A stretch of DNA of 21,115 nucleotides from Dehalococcoidia bacterium (GCA_012270805.1 JAAXHR010000125.1:1-21115), one strand, 5' to 3'; counted from the first letter of the stretch, positions 1 to 9,006 are shown. Numbers and translations: made by a program. Notes: generated by a model not told the origin, from the sequence alone.

Positions 1-2779
1 TCGGCATTGGCGTCGGCGTGTCGGTGGGTGCCGGCGTATTGGTCGGCACTGCTGTCGGGGTATCGGTAGCGGTCGGCACTGGTGTGGGCGTATCCGTCGG
101 TGTCGGCGTCACGGTTGGTGGAAATACCACAGCCGTCGGGGGCGGCGGTGGTTCAGGTGTATACGTCGGAGTTGGCATTACGGTCGGCGAAACCGGTTCC
201 GTAGTCGGTGTCGGCGTCGCGGTCGGCGGAGCGACCGTAGCTATCGGTTCGGGTGCCTCAGGCTGCACCAAGAAGATCACCCCATCGAGCGTGCCGGCCT
301 TTGCACATACTTGCGCCGGCGCGTTATTGGCGGAATCAGTGGTTTGGCGAGTCGGCGAGTTTAGGAGCTGCTGCACGCCGTTATCGGGCAGAAGCATGAT
401 CTCGATATCGTCCAACGCCGCTGCAGATGGCTCGGGCACAGGCAAACAAACTTCAGCGGCTTGCATGAACGTGAGGCCTGTGAAAGGCAAATTGTCAGAC
501 GATACGTAAGTAGCTTCGTACCAGTTGCCTACGGCGTCAAATCTGCGGACATCTGGTTGCAGTATAGATGCAGATGCGCCTTCATTTAGACGGATGCCGA
601 TCCAGTCGCGAGCGGGTATCGACAACGGAGGTACGAAGAACGACGCCCCTGAAGTATCCGGAACATCGTACCGCCCTCCAAGTTTGTAGGTCGCGACGCT
701 GTAGTCATCCCCCAAGTACGATGTTTGCTCCGGATAGGGCTGGCCGCCAGTATAGATCTGGGGATCTTGGTCTTCACCAATGACTCTGATCGGTATGCGT
801 ATTCGGACCTCGACTGCGCCGCTCGGTATCGCTTGCAGGACTGTAGCGTATATCGCGAAATCACCTACCTGGTGCGGTGCTGTGTAGATAGTCGAACGTG
901 CTTCAGGTTCTTCAAGGCTACCGATCCGCGAAGACCAACGCACGGTTACATCCTCGTGGTCGAATAGCAAGTTGTCCAATCCTCCGTCCACGTTGAAAAG
1001 ATTCACTCCGACGAATACGTCTTGTCCTTTGCGAAGATTGATGTGTTCCTGGTATGGAAGGGCGTCTCCAAGCAATGCGCCTTCGTCTGGAGATACAACG
1101 GGCAGTACGGTCGGGGCTTCGGTCGATGGCGTTATGACTGTTTCGGGCGACCACGAACCGGCTTGCCCAAGCAAGTTGCGGGCGCGAATTCTAAACGCGT
1201 ATTGCACTCCTGAGTCGTCAATCTCGACCACCCTTGGTGATGAGGCATTTGCATCCTTAGGCTCTAGTTCGAACCGCTCGTCGATTCGCCGCCAGTCGAG
1301 GTCGTATTTGAAATCGGTGAAATTGTCCCAATGAACGACAACCTGTTCGTGCCCAACGGCGACCGCTGGTGCGAGTGGAGTGGGTGCTGGAACATCCACC
1401 TCGATGGCGTTGGTTACCGAAACGGCGACGTTTGCTCGCCCTTCAAGTCCGCAGAGATCCCTGACAGCCGCAGTTAGGTTGTAGAGCGGGACCGCTTCGT
1501 AGTCCAGCTGGTCAGTGGTCGTAATCAATCCACTCGCCTCGTTGATCTCAAACGGCGCGTTCGGGGGGTCTGTTTCTGCGATCGAATAGGTCAAATACGA
1601 ATAGGGGTCAGCGTCGATGCCCAACACTGATCCGACGTGGATGCCTGCGACTTGCTCTTCACGAACTGCGAAGCTGTAATAATCCTGGCGGAACGTCGGC
1701 GGGTTGTTAGCCCGGGCCTGATCCGAGGAAGGTACGACCACATAGTCTGCAGACCACTTAGATTGTTCCAGAGTTTCCTTGTCCACCGCCCGGATGCGGA
1801 ATACCCACTCAGTCGAGTTGGTCAAGTTCTCGACGATGCTCCGATCACTATCGACGCCCCTCAAGCTCCTCGCATCAACCAAGCTGTAGTTGTAGTTGCC
1901 ATCAACATACGTCGTCCATTGAACGTCGTACGTGGCATCGATGCTCTGCTCCCAAACCAGGAACGCCTGTGCGTTGCCTGCACAGATCTGATTCACAACC
2001 GGGATTGCGGGTCCCTCAACGTCAACTACTTCGATGGTTAACGTGTGCCGAATCCGCACGTCGCCGAGGTCGGTTGCCGCGACCTCGATCATGTACTCCT
2101 CGGTTTGCTCAAAATCCAATCGTTCGTACACATAAACGTCGCCAGTCTTAGCGTTCATCGCGAACGGGCCACGCACGGGGTTCAATATTTCGTAGTTGAC
2201 GATGTCGTTGGTGTCGCCGCCAATGGCCTCAAACTTCGCGATTGAGCCCATATATTCACGGTTTTCATCGAGGGTGATGCGATCAACGGTTGAGCGCCAT
2301 GCGGGAGAATCATTGCTGAAACTTGCAAGTGCACGCGGCTTTGCCGAAACAATGCGGGTCCAGTCGCTCCAAATGTTTTGGGAAGCCGTAGACGTATGCT
2401 CGGCCATGCCGCGCATTTGAACGTCGTAATCGGTACCGTTGGCCAGCCCTGTTATTTCGTACCTATACTTGCCTGGGTCTGACACCTCGTTCCAACGCGA
2501 TCCAGCTGCGTCTGCTACCCGCCAACGCAACGCGTACGTGTGACCCGCGTCTGGCCGCCAAGAGACGTGAAGCTTGGAGTTTCCGGAAACCACCTCAAAG
2601 TGATCCGGTGTCTGAGAATGATCTGCACGGACGACTTCGTCACTGTCCGCGGCGAGCCACAGCAACCCGGCGTTTGTCGCCGCGAATAGGACAAAGGCAA
2701 CCACCGACAACGCCGACAGTTGCCTGATTTTCATGCGAGTTCGTGCACGCCAAGATTGACTGGATACGGTGTATTTCAT
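1..2779 (-). CDS. Modular cadherin/fibronectin-III surface protein, paralog of the neighbouring gene (3' end outside window)
   Basis: I translated this frame by hand and it is open from the upstream stop to the window edge (926 codons). Numbered from the ATG at 2734, it has a hydrophobic export segment (about 8-29), FN3-like (40-130; NGTDYDVQ), cadherin-like (145-238; RLDFE), FN3-like (245-335; YDVQW), cadherin-like (345-440; QLDYE), FN3-like (450-540; YDLDWR) and an Ig-like module (550-655). A pre-stalk domain follows (660-823; CLPVP, VC, LDGVIFL), then a Thr/Pro-rich stalk from about 830 that is still running at base 1. By analogy with the neighbour, a membrane helix and tail should lie outside the window. 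Two in-frame ATGs are possible, 2779 and 2734. Neither has a clear ribosome site. I chose 2779 because it adds an Arg-rich leader like the paralog's. The role is probably adhesion or cell-surface structure, by inference only. Domain calls rest on motif recognition. Confidence 0.85.
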   Translation of the reverse strand, partial: MKYTVSSQSWRARTRMKIRQLSALSVVAFVLFAATNAGLLWLAADSDEVVRADHSQTPDHFEVVSGNSKLHVSWRPDAGHTYALRWRVADAAGSRWNEVSDPGKYRYEITGLANGTDYDVQMRGMAEHTSTASQNIWSDWTRIVSAKPRALASFSNDSPAWRSTVDRITLDENREYMGSIAKFEAIGGDTNDIVNYEILNPVRGPFAMNAKTGDVYVYERLDFEQTEEYMIEVAATDLGDVRIRHTLTIEVVDVEGPAIPVVNQICAGNAQAFLVWEQSIDATYDVQWTTYVDGNYNYSLVDARSLRGVDSDRSIVENLTNSTEWVFRIRAVDKETLEQSKWSADYVVVPSSDQARANNPPTFRQDYYSFAVREEQVAGIHVGSVLGIDADPYSYLTYSIAETDPPNAPFEINEASGLITTTDQLDYEAVPLYNLTAAVRDLCGLEGRANVAVSVTNAIEVDVPAPTPLAPAVAVGHEQVVVHWDNFTDFKYDLDWRRIDERFELEPKDANASSPRVVEIDDSGVQYAFRIRARNLLGQAGSWSPETVITPSTEAPTVLPVVSPDEGALLGDALPYQEHINLRKGQDVFVGVNLFNVDGGLDNLLFDHEDVTVRWSSRIGSLEEPEARSTIYTAPHQVGDFAIYATVLQAIPSGAVEVRIRIPIRVIGEDQDPQIYTGGQPYPEQTSYLGDDYSVATYKLGGRYDVPDTSGASFFVPPLSIPARDWIGIRLNEGASASILQPDVRRFDAVGNWYEATYVSSDNLPFTGLTFMQAAEVCLPVPEPSAAALDDIEIMLLPDNGVQQLLNSPTRQTTDSANNAPAQVCAKAGTLDGVIFLVQPEAPEPIATVAPPTATPTPTTEPVSPTVMPTPTYTPEPPPPPTAVVFPPTVTPTPTDTPTPVPTATDTPTAVPTNTPAPTDTPTPMP

Positions 2780-2819
2780 CGGCGCGATTAGGTTAACTGT
2801 GACGTGTCGAGTAACTCAA

Positions 2820-2854
2820 TGCCGTAAACATAGCAAAGCGGTAGCGTAAGAATC
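2820..2854 (-). promoter_or_regulatory. Promoter-like element upstream of the left cadherin/FN3 gene, copy 1 of a shared motif
   Basis: Read on the minus strand, this 35-bp stretch matches the element at 6926-6960 at 24 of 35 positions without gaps. The 20-bp core GCTTTGYTATGTTWACGGCA matches at 18 of 20. TATGTT (2827-2832) resembles a -10 box. A TTCTT tract about 17 bp further upstream could serve as a weak -35. The element ends 40 bp from the 2779 start or 85 bp from the 2734 start. Calling it a promoter is inference; the conservation is seen directly. Confidence 0.5.
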
Positions 2855-2895
2855 AGTGGTTTACAGCGCGCCGAAAATAGCAATTCGCGCAGCTT

Positions 2896-5800
2896 TTACC
2901 TGTCGTATCGTAGCGAGTCGTACCTGCGCTGATCCCCGTCCTCGTCATCCTCAGTGCCATCCGAGTCTTCGGACATGGACCCGCCGTCGTTGTCGACGGG
3001 CGAAGTTGGTTCGGGATTTCGGGTGTCAGCCAATTGGCGGTTTGCTCGATTATTCAAGGTGATGAACAACGCAATCGCGCCTCCTAAGATCAAGAACGCG
3101 ATTACAGCAAAGATAATCAGTCCAATCGGTACCCCGTTGTCGCTCTCGTCAGAATCAAGTGGGCCTTCTGCGTCTTCGGTGTCATCAACTAGTCCTTCAG
3201 GTTCCGTTGTCGGAGTCGGAGTCGATGGCGCAATGGTCGGGACTGATGTATGCGTGGGCTCAGGTGTTGGTGTTGCAACTTCCGTGGGTACGGGTGTCGA
3301 TGTAGGCGTAGCTGTCCATGTAGCCGTGGGCTCTGGCCTTGCGACTGGGACGGGAGTATCAGTTGGTGGCACTGGGGTGGATGTCGGGGCTTTGGTCGGG
3401 ACGGGGGTTGCTGATGGCTCTTGCGTCGGAGTGCTAGTGGGTGTCGCGGTAGGCTCCGGCGTAGGTGTCGCGGTTGGTTCTGGGGTTGCAGTGTAAGTCG
3501 CGGTAGGCGGAACAGGCGTAGATGTCGACGTGCTGATTGTTACTGCCGACGTATCTGGTGTCGGCGTCGGTGTTGGCGTGTCAGTCGGAACGGTCGTCGG
3601 TTCAACGGTCGGAGTTACAGTTGGCGTGTCAGTCGGGACCGGCGTGGGAGTCGATGTTGGTGTGGGGGTCATGATGTCTTCGTTTGCGATGCTCAAAAAA
3701 ATCAGACCGTCAAAGAGTTCGGAGTGCCCGCACACCAACGCAGGATCGTTGAAATCTGGGTTCGGCTGGAAGCGCACTGGCAGATCCATCGTCGTCAGTT
3801 CGCCGCCAGGCGTGATGCGCATGACCAGTAGGAATTCCAGAGATGCGTTCCACTCGGCCGGCACCGGCAGGCACATCGCTGCGCTGCTGGTGAACGACAT
3901 GTTGACAATCGGGGCGCCATCCTTTGACGCGAACTTCAAGGTGAAGATATCGCCGATGGCCGTGTATCCATCTAGCTGGCCCTGCAATCCGGATGCCGGC
4001 TCACCCGGTTCGATAAGCACGCCGATCCACTCGTAGCTAGGTATCGAGCCTTCACGAACCTTGAACAGTGCCTTGGGCGCCTTCGGCGGACGGTACTCTT
4101 TGGCTGCGAAATACGAGATCGTGCCGTAGGTCACGCCGTCAACCTCGAAGTCGCTGGGAATTTCATCGCTGTACTGGAAGGGCTTGATCAATCGGTTCGA
4201 ACCGACCGTGTGCACCACCGTCTCAAGATTGTGTTGCACGATGCCGCCAGGTACCGATTGCTTAACCAGTATCGATATCTTGTACACGCCTTCCTCGTCT
4301 GGAGCGGTGTAAGAGGCTACCCGACTACGGTCGTCGGAAAGATCCCCGTGGCTGACGCGCCACGATGCAGATATGTCATCGCGATCGATCAGCGAGTTGT
4401 CCAGACGACCATCGATGCCGAACATGTTGAAGCCCAACCGAGCCGTCTGTCCGCTCTTAAGAGTGAGGCCAGAAATATATGCTTCAACTCCGCCCAAGAC
4501 TTGTCCTTGCCTCGGAACAGCAACCGGGTCGATGGTCGGCGATGGAACATTGGGGTCGACGATCGTCTCAGGTGACCAATCGCCGGGTTCTCCGAGCGTG
4601 TTGACACGACGTATCCGAAAAGCATATGCACTGTCGAGATCTGGCAGATCTACGATCCGCGGCATCGCGGCATCTGTGTCTTCCGGTCGTGAGCGATAGT
4701 CATCGTTTATCTTGCGCCAGTCCAAGTCGTAGACCGAGTAATGATCGGTTGGCCAGATAACCACTACCTGCTCGTGTTTGGCAATGATTGAGGGTGCGCT
4801 AGGCACTATCGGAGCAGCGTCGATGTTCGGGTCGTCCAGGACGTTGATCGTTACGTCGACGTAGTCGCTCGCGCCGCACAGGTCCTTCACGCCCACCTCA
4901 AGCGTGTACGTGTCTTGGGTCTCATAATCCAGGCGTTCAGTCGTTGTGAGGATACCAGTGAACGGATCAACCGCGAATGGTGCATCCTCAGGCGTCGAAT
5001 CGAAAATCGAGAAGCGTATCGATGAGAAACTATCCTGATCGTTTGCCACGAGGAAACCGACGTGCACGCCCTCGAGTTGCTCTTCGACGACCTCAAACGA
5101 ATAGGATTCGCGCCTGAATTCAGGAGCATTGTTGGCCACACCGCCGACAAATACAGCCTCTTCTGAAGACCATTTGCTCTGCTCGCCGGTTATCTTGTCG
5201 ACCGCTCGGACTCTGAATACTAGTGAAGTGTTGTTTAACGACATGTATCCCGTTGAATCTCTCCAAACTGGTTGACCTGAATCTTGTGATGCATGTCGCC
5301 ATTGAAGGTCGTAATCGTATTTGCTGTCGTCGCGATTCCACGCAACGTCCAAACCGGAGGCCGTTGAACACACGCGCCTGAAAATCGGTGGTGGTGGCCC
5401 CTCCGCGTCGATCACGTCTATCCGGATTTCGCGCTCAATTTCGGCGCCGGCGACATCGATTGCCCGCACTTTGAACCGGTATTCGTCGATCACCTCGTAG
5501 TCGAGTTTGTCATACAGATATATCTCGCCATCCCGGACGTTTATCACGAACGGAAAGATCTCTGGTTCTGGGAAGGGTTTGACGATCTCGTAACGGATCT
5601 CATCATCGCCACGATCCGGATCCGCTGCCTCGATTGTCGCGATCGGGTTGTCGTAGTCTCGGTTCTCAACGATCGAAACCCGTTGAGGAACGGTTTTCCA
5701 ACCAGGCGATCGGTTGTTTACCACCGGCAATTGAGGTCTGACGACGTAGCCCCCCGTCGCAGGACTGAACTCATCGCCGATCCGACTGCGAATCCGGACC

Positions 5801-6852
5801 TCATATCGAGTACCGTTTGTCAGTCCGGGTTGTGTGTGACCGTCGAAGCCTACATTTCTCCAATCACTGGACGATGGCCAATTGCTACCCAGGGCGGATC
5901 GTTCGCGGATCGCCAACTGATAATCGTGATCTGGACAAGGTCGCCAACTCACGTAAATCTCACCGTTTCCCGGCACCGCGACAAATTCCTTGGGCACGAC
6001 AGGATCCCCAGCCGGACATACCGAGGTGGGGGATCCGCTAATCTCCGTGCTCCAATCCGTCGCATACGGGTCGCCAGTCAATTTATCCAACGGCCCGGAG
6101 CTTGGCGCTGTCGAGCGCACTTGGACCTCGTACTCAGTGCCGTTTTCTAAGCCCATGATCTCGTAGTCAGACGCGTTGCCGACATCCACTTGGTTGGACC
6201 ACCTTTCGGCGACACTGTCGACTACAGCCCGCCAGCGGATTTGAGATCTGGTTCCGCTGCAACGATCCCAAGTGACCGTCAGTGTTGAATCGCCTGGAAG
6301 TATCCGCAAGTTAGTCGGCGTCTCGGGCAGGTCTCCGCATCGGTCAGGTGCTGAGAAGTAGTCGTCAGACCACGATCCTTGGTCGAATCGGTTGTTCTCA
6401 AAGTGGGTTGCTCGGAGTTGAATGACGTAACGCCGGCCATTTGTCACATCATGGAAATCTTGCCTATCATCCGTAGGGACGTTGTCCGGGATGTCGAACT
6501 GGCCGATGCGCCCAGCGTCGACCTCGGTTGGCCATTCGAACGGATTTGCAGCCGGTTGCCTTGCGTCTCGCCATCGGATGTCATATCGATGGTTCGGGCA
6601 GGCGTCCCACTGCACCAAAATGCCCTCATCATGTCGCCACAGCTCCACGTTGCGCGGTTCCACCGGTGGCTCTTCACACCTTTCCGGTGTCCTTTGCCCC
6701 AAGACTTCCTCGCCGTTGTGTACCGATGCCGCGACAACGCTGAGAGCCATCAATCCTGACGCGATGATAAGCGCGGCGGTCGCGCGGATGAGACGAGTGG
6801 TGTTTGTGCCTGATTGACTGCCGGAATCGGGTGTCTTGGATCCGAAATGCAT
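2896..6852 (-). CDS. Giant cadherin/fibronectin-III surface protein with Thr/Pro stalk, membrane anchor and acidic tail
   Basis: This 1318-residue protein starts with an N-terminal hydrophobic export segment (about 23-45). Three FN3-like modules follow (about 60-170, 175-275, 285-375; NGRRYVIQ, NGTEYEVQ, NGTRYEVR). Next come cadherin-like (385-485; KLDYE), FN3-like (490-575; YDLQWR), cadherin-like (580-675; RLDYE), FN3-like (685-770; YDLDWR), an Ig-like module (790-880) and a pre-stalk domain (about 882-1058) with CLPVP, a second Cys and FDGLIFL. A Thr/Pro-rich stalk spans about 1061-1220. One transmembrane helix (about 1241-1266) leads into a 52-residue, strongly acidic, probably cytoplasmic tail ending in repeated RYD. 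Compared with its left neighbour it carries two extra N-terminal FN3 modules. The architecture fits a surface-exposed adhesin or cell-contact protein; ligand and function are unknown. The ATG at 6852 is the natural start and sits 73 bp downstream of a promoter-like element. Confidence 0.92.
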   Translation of the reverse strand: MHFGSKTPDSGSQSGTNTTRLIRATAALIIASGLMALSVVAASVHNGEEVLGQRTPERCEEPPVEPRNVELWRHDEGILVQWDACPNHRYDIRWRDARQPAANPFEWPTEVDAGRIGQFDIPDNVPTDDRQDFHDVTNGRRYVIQLRATHFENNRFDQGSWSDDYFSAPDRCGDLPETPTNLRILPGDSTLTVTWDRCSGTRSQIRWRAVVDSVAERWSNQVDVGNASDYEIMGLENGTEYEVQVRSTAPSSGPLDKLTGDPYATDWSTEISGSPTSVCPAGDPVVPKEFVAVPGNGEIYVSWRPCPDHDYQLAIRERSALGSNWPSSSDWRNVGFDGHTQPGLTNGTRYEVRIRSRIGDEFSPATGGYVVRPQLPVVNNRSPGWKTVPQRVSIVENRDYDNPIATIEAADPDRGDDEIRYEIVKPFPEPEIFPFVINVRDGEIYLYDKLDYEVIDEYRFKVRAIDVAGAEIEREIRIDVIDAEGPPPPIFRRVCSTASGLDVAWNRDDSKYDYDLQWRHASQDSGQPVWRDSTGYMSLNNTSLVFRVRAVDKITGEQSKWSSEEAVFVGGVANNAPEFRRESYSFEVVEEQLEGVHVGFLVANDQDSFSSIRFSIFDSTPEDAPFAVDPFTGILTTTERLDYETQDTYTLEVGVKDLCGASDYVDVTINVLDDPNIDAAPIVPSAPSIIAKHEQVVVIWPTDHYSVYDLDWRKINDDYRSRPEDTDAAMPRIVDLPDLDSAYAFRIRRVNTLGEPGDWSPETIVDPNVPSPTIDPVAVPRQGQVLGGVEAYISGLTLKSGQTARLGFNMFGIDGRLDNSLIDRDDISASWRVSHGDLSDDRSRVASYTAPDEEGVYKISILVKQSVPGGIVQHNLETVVHTVGSNRLIKPFQYSDEIPSDFEVDGVTYGTISYFAAKEYRPPKAPKALFKVREGSIPSYEWIGVLIEPGEPASGLQGQLDGYTAIGDIFTLKFASKDGAPIVNMSFTSSAAMCLPVPAEWNASLEFLLVMRITPGGELTTMDLPVRFQPNPDFNDPALVCGHSELFDGLIFLSIANEDIMTPTPTSTPTPVPTDTPTVTPTVEPTTVPTDTPTPTPTPDTSAVTISTSTSTPVPPTATYTATPEPTATPTPEPTATPTSTPTQEPSATPVPTKAPTSTPVPPTDTPVPVARPEPTATWTATPTSTPVPTEVATPTPEPTHTSVPTIAPSTPTPTTEPEGLVDDTEDAEGPLDSDESDNGVPIGLIIFAVIAFLILGGAIALFITLNNRANRQLADTRNPEPTSPVDNDGGSMSEDSDGTEDDEDGDQRRYDSLRYDR

Positions 6853-6925
6853 CGAGTTTTGGTAGTCGATGGGCCGTAAATTTGCTCACGTCGCGCATCG
6901 CCCAGCCCACTGGATTGGCTAGCGT

Positions 6926-6960
6926 TGCCGTTAACATAACAAAGCAAAACGAAAGAAATC
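6926..6960 (-). promoter_or_regulatory. Promoter-like element upstream of the giant cadherin/FN3 gene, copy 2 of a shared motif
   Basis: Minus-strand partner of the element at 2820-2854, with TATGTT at 6933-6938 as a possible -10. It lies in the 124-bp divergent gap between the surface-protein gene and the SixA-type phosphatase gene and ends 73 bp before the surface-protein start. Its other edge is only 16 bp from the phosphatase start. A regulator bound here could therefore affect both genes, though this is inference. Confidence 0.5.
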
Positions 6961-6976
6961 TTTGGGTTGATACGCG

Positions 6977-7471
6977 ATGAAACTGCTAATTGTCCGCCAT
7001 GGAAAGGCGTTCGACGCCGATCCGACACGCTGGCCCGATGACAGTGACCGACCACTGACTGCGAAAGGCGAACGGCGCATCGCCAAATCTGCGGCCGCGA
7101 TAAAGGCCCTCGTTTCTGGCGATGTCACCGTGATTTCCAGTCCATACGCAAGAGCGTTGAAGACCGCCGAGATTCTCTGCGAAAAAACGGGCTGGAACGA
7201 ACCGCAGATTGATGATCGCCTCTCTGCCCACCATGGTCCCGAAGAGGCGCTCGAACTTCTCCAATCGCTCGATATCGCAGGAAGCTACGCAATAGTCGGC
7301 CACGACCCGACTTTCTCGTACCTCCCCGGCTACCTCATCGGCATCAACCGTTTAGGCGCAACCGAGCTGAAGACTGGCGCGGTCGCATTAATTGAAACCG
7401 GAACCGCGCCACTGGTTCAAGGGGCTACAACATTAACGGCACTCATCCAGCCGAAGACCCTCGTGCGCTAA
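6977..7471 (+). CDS. sixA: SixA-type phosphohistidine phosphatase (histidine phosphatase superfamily)
   Basis: This 164-residue protein is close to the usual SixA length. The catalytic histidine is in LIVRHGKA at residues 4-11 (H8, the same number as in Escherichia coli SixA). SSPYARALKTAEIL (54-67) supplies the second arginine (R59) and E65. VGHDPTFS (107-114) supplies the second histidine (H109). SixA enzymes are small cytoplasmic phosphatases that remove phosphate from phosphohistidine on signalling or PTS proteins; the target here is unknown. The gene diverges from the giant surface-protein gene and converges on an MFS transporter gene, overlapping its end by four bases. No strong Shine-Dalgarno sequence precedes the ATG. 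Confidence 0.85.
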   Translation: MKLLIVRHGKAFDADPTRWPDDSDRPLTAKGERRIAKSAAAIKALVSGDVTVISSPYARALKTAEILCEKTGWNEPQIDDRLSAHHGPEEALELLQSLDIAGSYAIVGHDPTFSYLPGYLIGINRLGATELKTGAVALIETGTAPLVQGATTLTALIQPKTLVR

Positions 7472-8751
7472 CTCACAGTCCTCCGCATCGGCAGCGTCAG
7501 AGCCAACAATGCGCCAACCGTTGCGATCGCACCACAGTAAATCACGATCCCCTCGAAATTGTTGGTTTCGAAGATCTTGCCCGCGAGGATCGGCGACAGA
7601 GAGCCCACTACCGAACCGCCGGTGAAAATGAGAGCCGTGGCCGAACCCTCCGATCCGCGTTCGACCTGATCCATAGTGGCTGCCGTGATTATCGGCATCA
7701 CAGAGAAGAAGAACAACCCGAGCGCTCCCAGCACAATCGTGAAGCCGATCCCATCGCTAATCGGAAGCAGCAGGAAAACCAACGCCGCCATTGCTCCCAT
7801 GGCTACGAATATCACCGGCTTGCGACCGACGCGATCCGACAGCCAACCCATGACCGGTGTCGACACGATTCCGGCGAATGTGAGTAGCGAAACGTGCCAG
7901 CCGATTGTGAACGCGGACATGTCCAGCGTCTCCTTCATGTAGACCACGATGAACGCTTGGAATGACGTGTGAACTGCACTCCGGAAGGCTCCGAGGCTGA
8001 CCAGACCGAGCACTCGGAAATTCGTCAACAGCCGTCTAGCTGAGGCCAGGTACTCGGTCAGATCCAGGTTGTGTTCCGCCTCAGCACCCGCGGTCTTAAA
8101 ACGCCAGAGCACTGCTATAGCGGTGAGGAACATCGGCACCGATACGCCGATGGACACCCAACGCCAATCGAAACCGGAAAATTCGAAGCTGCCGATCGCG
8201 CCGCCGAGCAAAAATCCGATGATTGCCGGGCTCGCAGTATTCCCGATCTGTGCACCGGTCAGGTGCGCTGACATTGCAACGCCGCGCCGTTTCGGGTACC
8301 GTGCCGCCAAAGTGCCGAAAGCTGGCGCATGCCACATGCTGGTTCCGAAGCCCACTACTGCAATCGACAGCGCGATCAACCACACCCAAGGGCTGATTCC
8401 GATCAAAAAGTAGCCCACACCGACCATCAACATGCTGATCGTCAGCAGCCACGCCACACGCTTCCGATACATGTCTGCCAACATCCCGGCGGGCACATTT
8501 GCGATGCCAGACGAGATGGAACTGATAGCGAACAACGTGCCGTACGCGACGTCGCCGATGGCGAACGTAGACCGGATGAACGGCATCATCACCAACAGCG
8601 CGCCCTGACCAAAGTGTTTGATGCCGTGACCAGCCGAGATGCCAATCATCAACCCCAGCGACTGCTCGTCTCCGCGCTCTTCAGGTCCGGAGTGAGCAAC
8701 GGTATGTCCCGACGATGAGGCTTCGACCGAGTCGGGGTGAGTGATTGACAA
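7468..8751 (-). CDS. Major facilitator superfamily transporter, FSR (fosmidomycin-resistance)-like
   Basis: This 427-residue integral membrane protein has about 12 hydrophobic segments in two halves. GHGIKHFGQGALLVMMPFI near residue 42 and the HAPAFGTLAARYPKRRG stretch resemble the FSR-type MFS drug exporters. The second half carries the classic MFS loop motif GWLSDRVGRKP. The substrate cannot be told from sequence. The start is TTG at 8751, which directly follows an in-frame TAG and has a good Shine-Dalgarno sequence 8 bases upstream. The next ATG (8649, residue 35) would remove a hydrophilic leader and has a poorer ribosome site. The 3' end overlaps the SixA-type gene by four bases, with no terminator hairpin visible between them. 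Confidence 0.88.
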   Translation of the reverse strand: MSITHPDSVEASSSGHTVAHSGPEERGDEQSLGLMIGISAGHGIKHFGQGALLVMMPFIRSTFAIGDVAYGTLFAISSISSGIANVPAGMLADMYRKRVAWLLTISMLMVGVGYFLIGISPWVWLIALSIAVVGFGTSMWHAPAFGTLAARYPKRRGVAMSAHLTGAQIGNTASPAIIGFLLGGAIGSFEFSGFDWRWVSIGVSVPMFLTAIAVLWRFKTAGAEAEHNLDLTEYLASARRLLTNFRVLGLVSLGAFRSAVHTSFQAFIVVYMKETLDMSAFTIGWHVSLLTFAGIVSTPVMGWLSDRVGRKPVIFVAMGAMAALVFLLLPISDGIGFTIVLGALGLFFFSVMPIITAATMDQVERGSEGSATALIFTGGSVVGSLSPILAGKIFETNNFEGIVIYCGAIATVGALLALTLPMRRTVS

Positions 8752-8758
8752 CTATGCG

Positions 8759-8764
8759 TTCCTA
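8759..8764 (-). promoter_or_regulatory. Ribosome binding site that supports the TTG start of the FSR-like transporter
   Basis: On the minus strand TAGGAA lies about 7-8 bases before the TTG at 8751. An in-frame stop immediately precedes the TTG, so this is the earliest possible start and the only one with a convincing Shine-Dalgarno sequence. Confidence 0.6.
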
Positions 8765-9006
8765 AAATCGGGCGGTTAAGGTGATTAACGGTAATTTACG
8801 CCCGTGCGATAGAACGCAAGTTTAGCAACAAAAGGAGAACCAACTCCGCTCGATAAGACTAATACCCTCGCCCTTGATGAGACCTTTGTGAAGCGCGGGT
8901 TGGGGTTTTTTGAACCAGGATGGGCCGGATTGAGAATGATTTGAAGGATGAAGTTGTTTGTTTGGTTGCGTTGGTGTGAGGTGTGGTGCTTTGGGTGGTA
9001 TGGGCC

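Noticed and set aside
18..509. Plus-strand frame rich in Val and Gly repeats (also near 2954-3496 and 3530-4036)
   Set aside because: It is the antisense of the Thr/Pro-rich stalks; ACN and CCN codons read backwards give Gly and Val. The minus-strand frames carry recognisable domains.
3190..3672. CRISPR-like or tandem repeat array
   Set aside because: The repetition is short and irregular at DNA level and comes from the coding of the Thr/Pro stalk; there are no uniform repeats and spacers.
1..6852. The two surface genes as one gene broken by a frameshift
   Set aside because: Each has its own export segment, own promoter-like element and the same full domain order, so they are paralogs rather than fragments.
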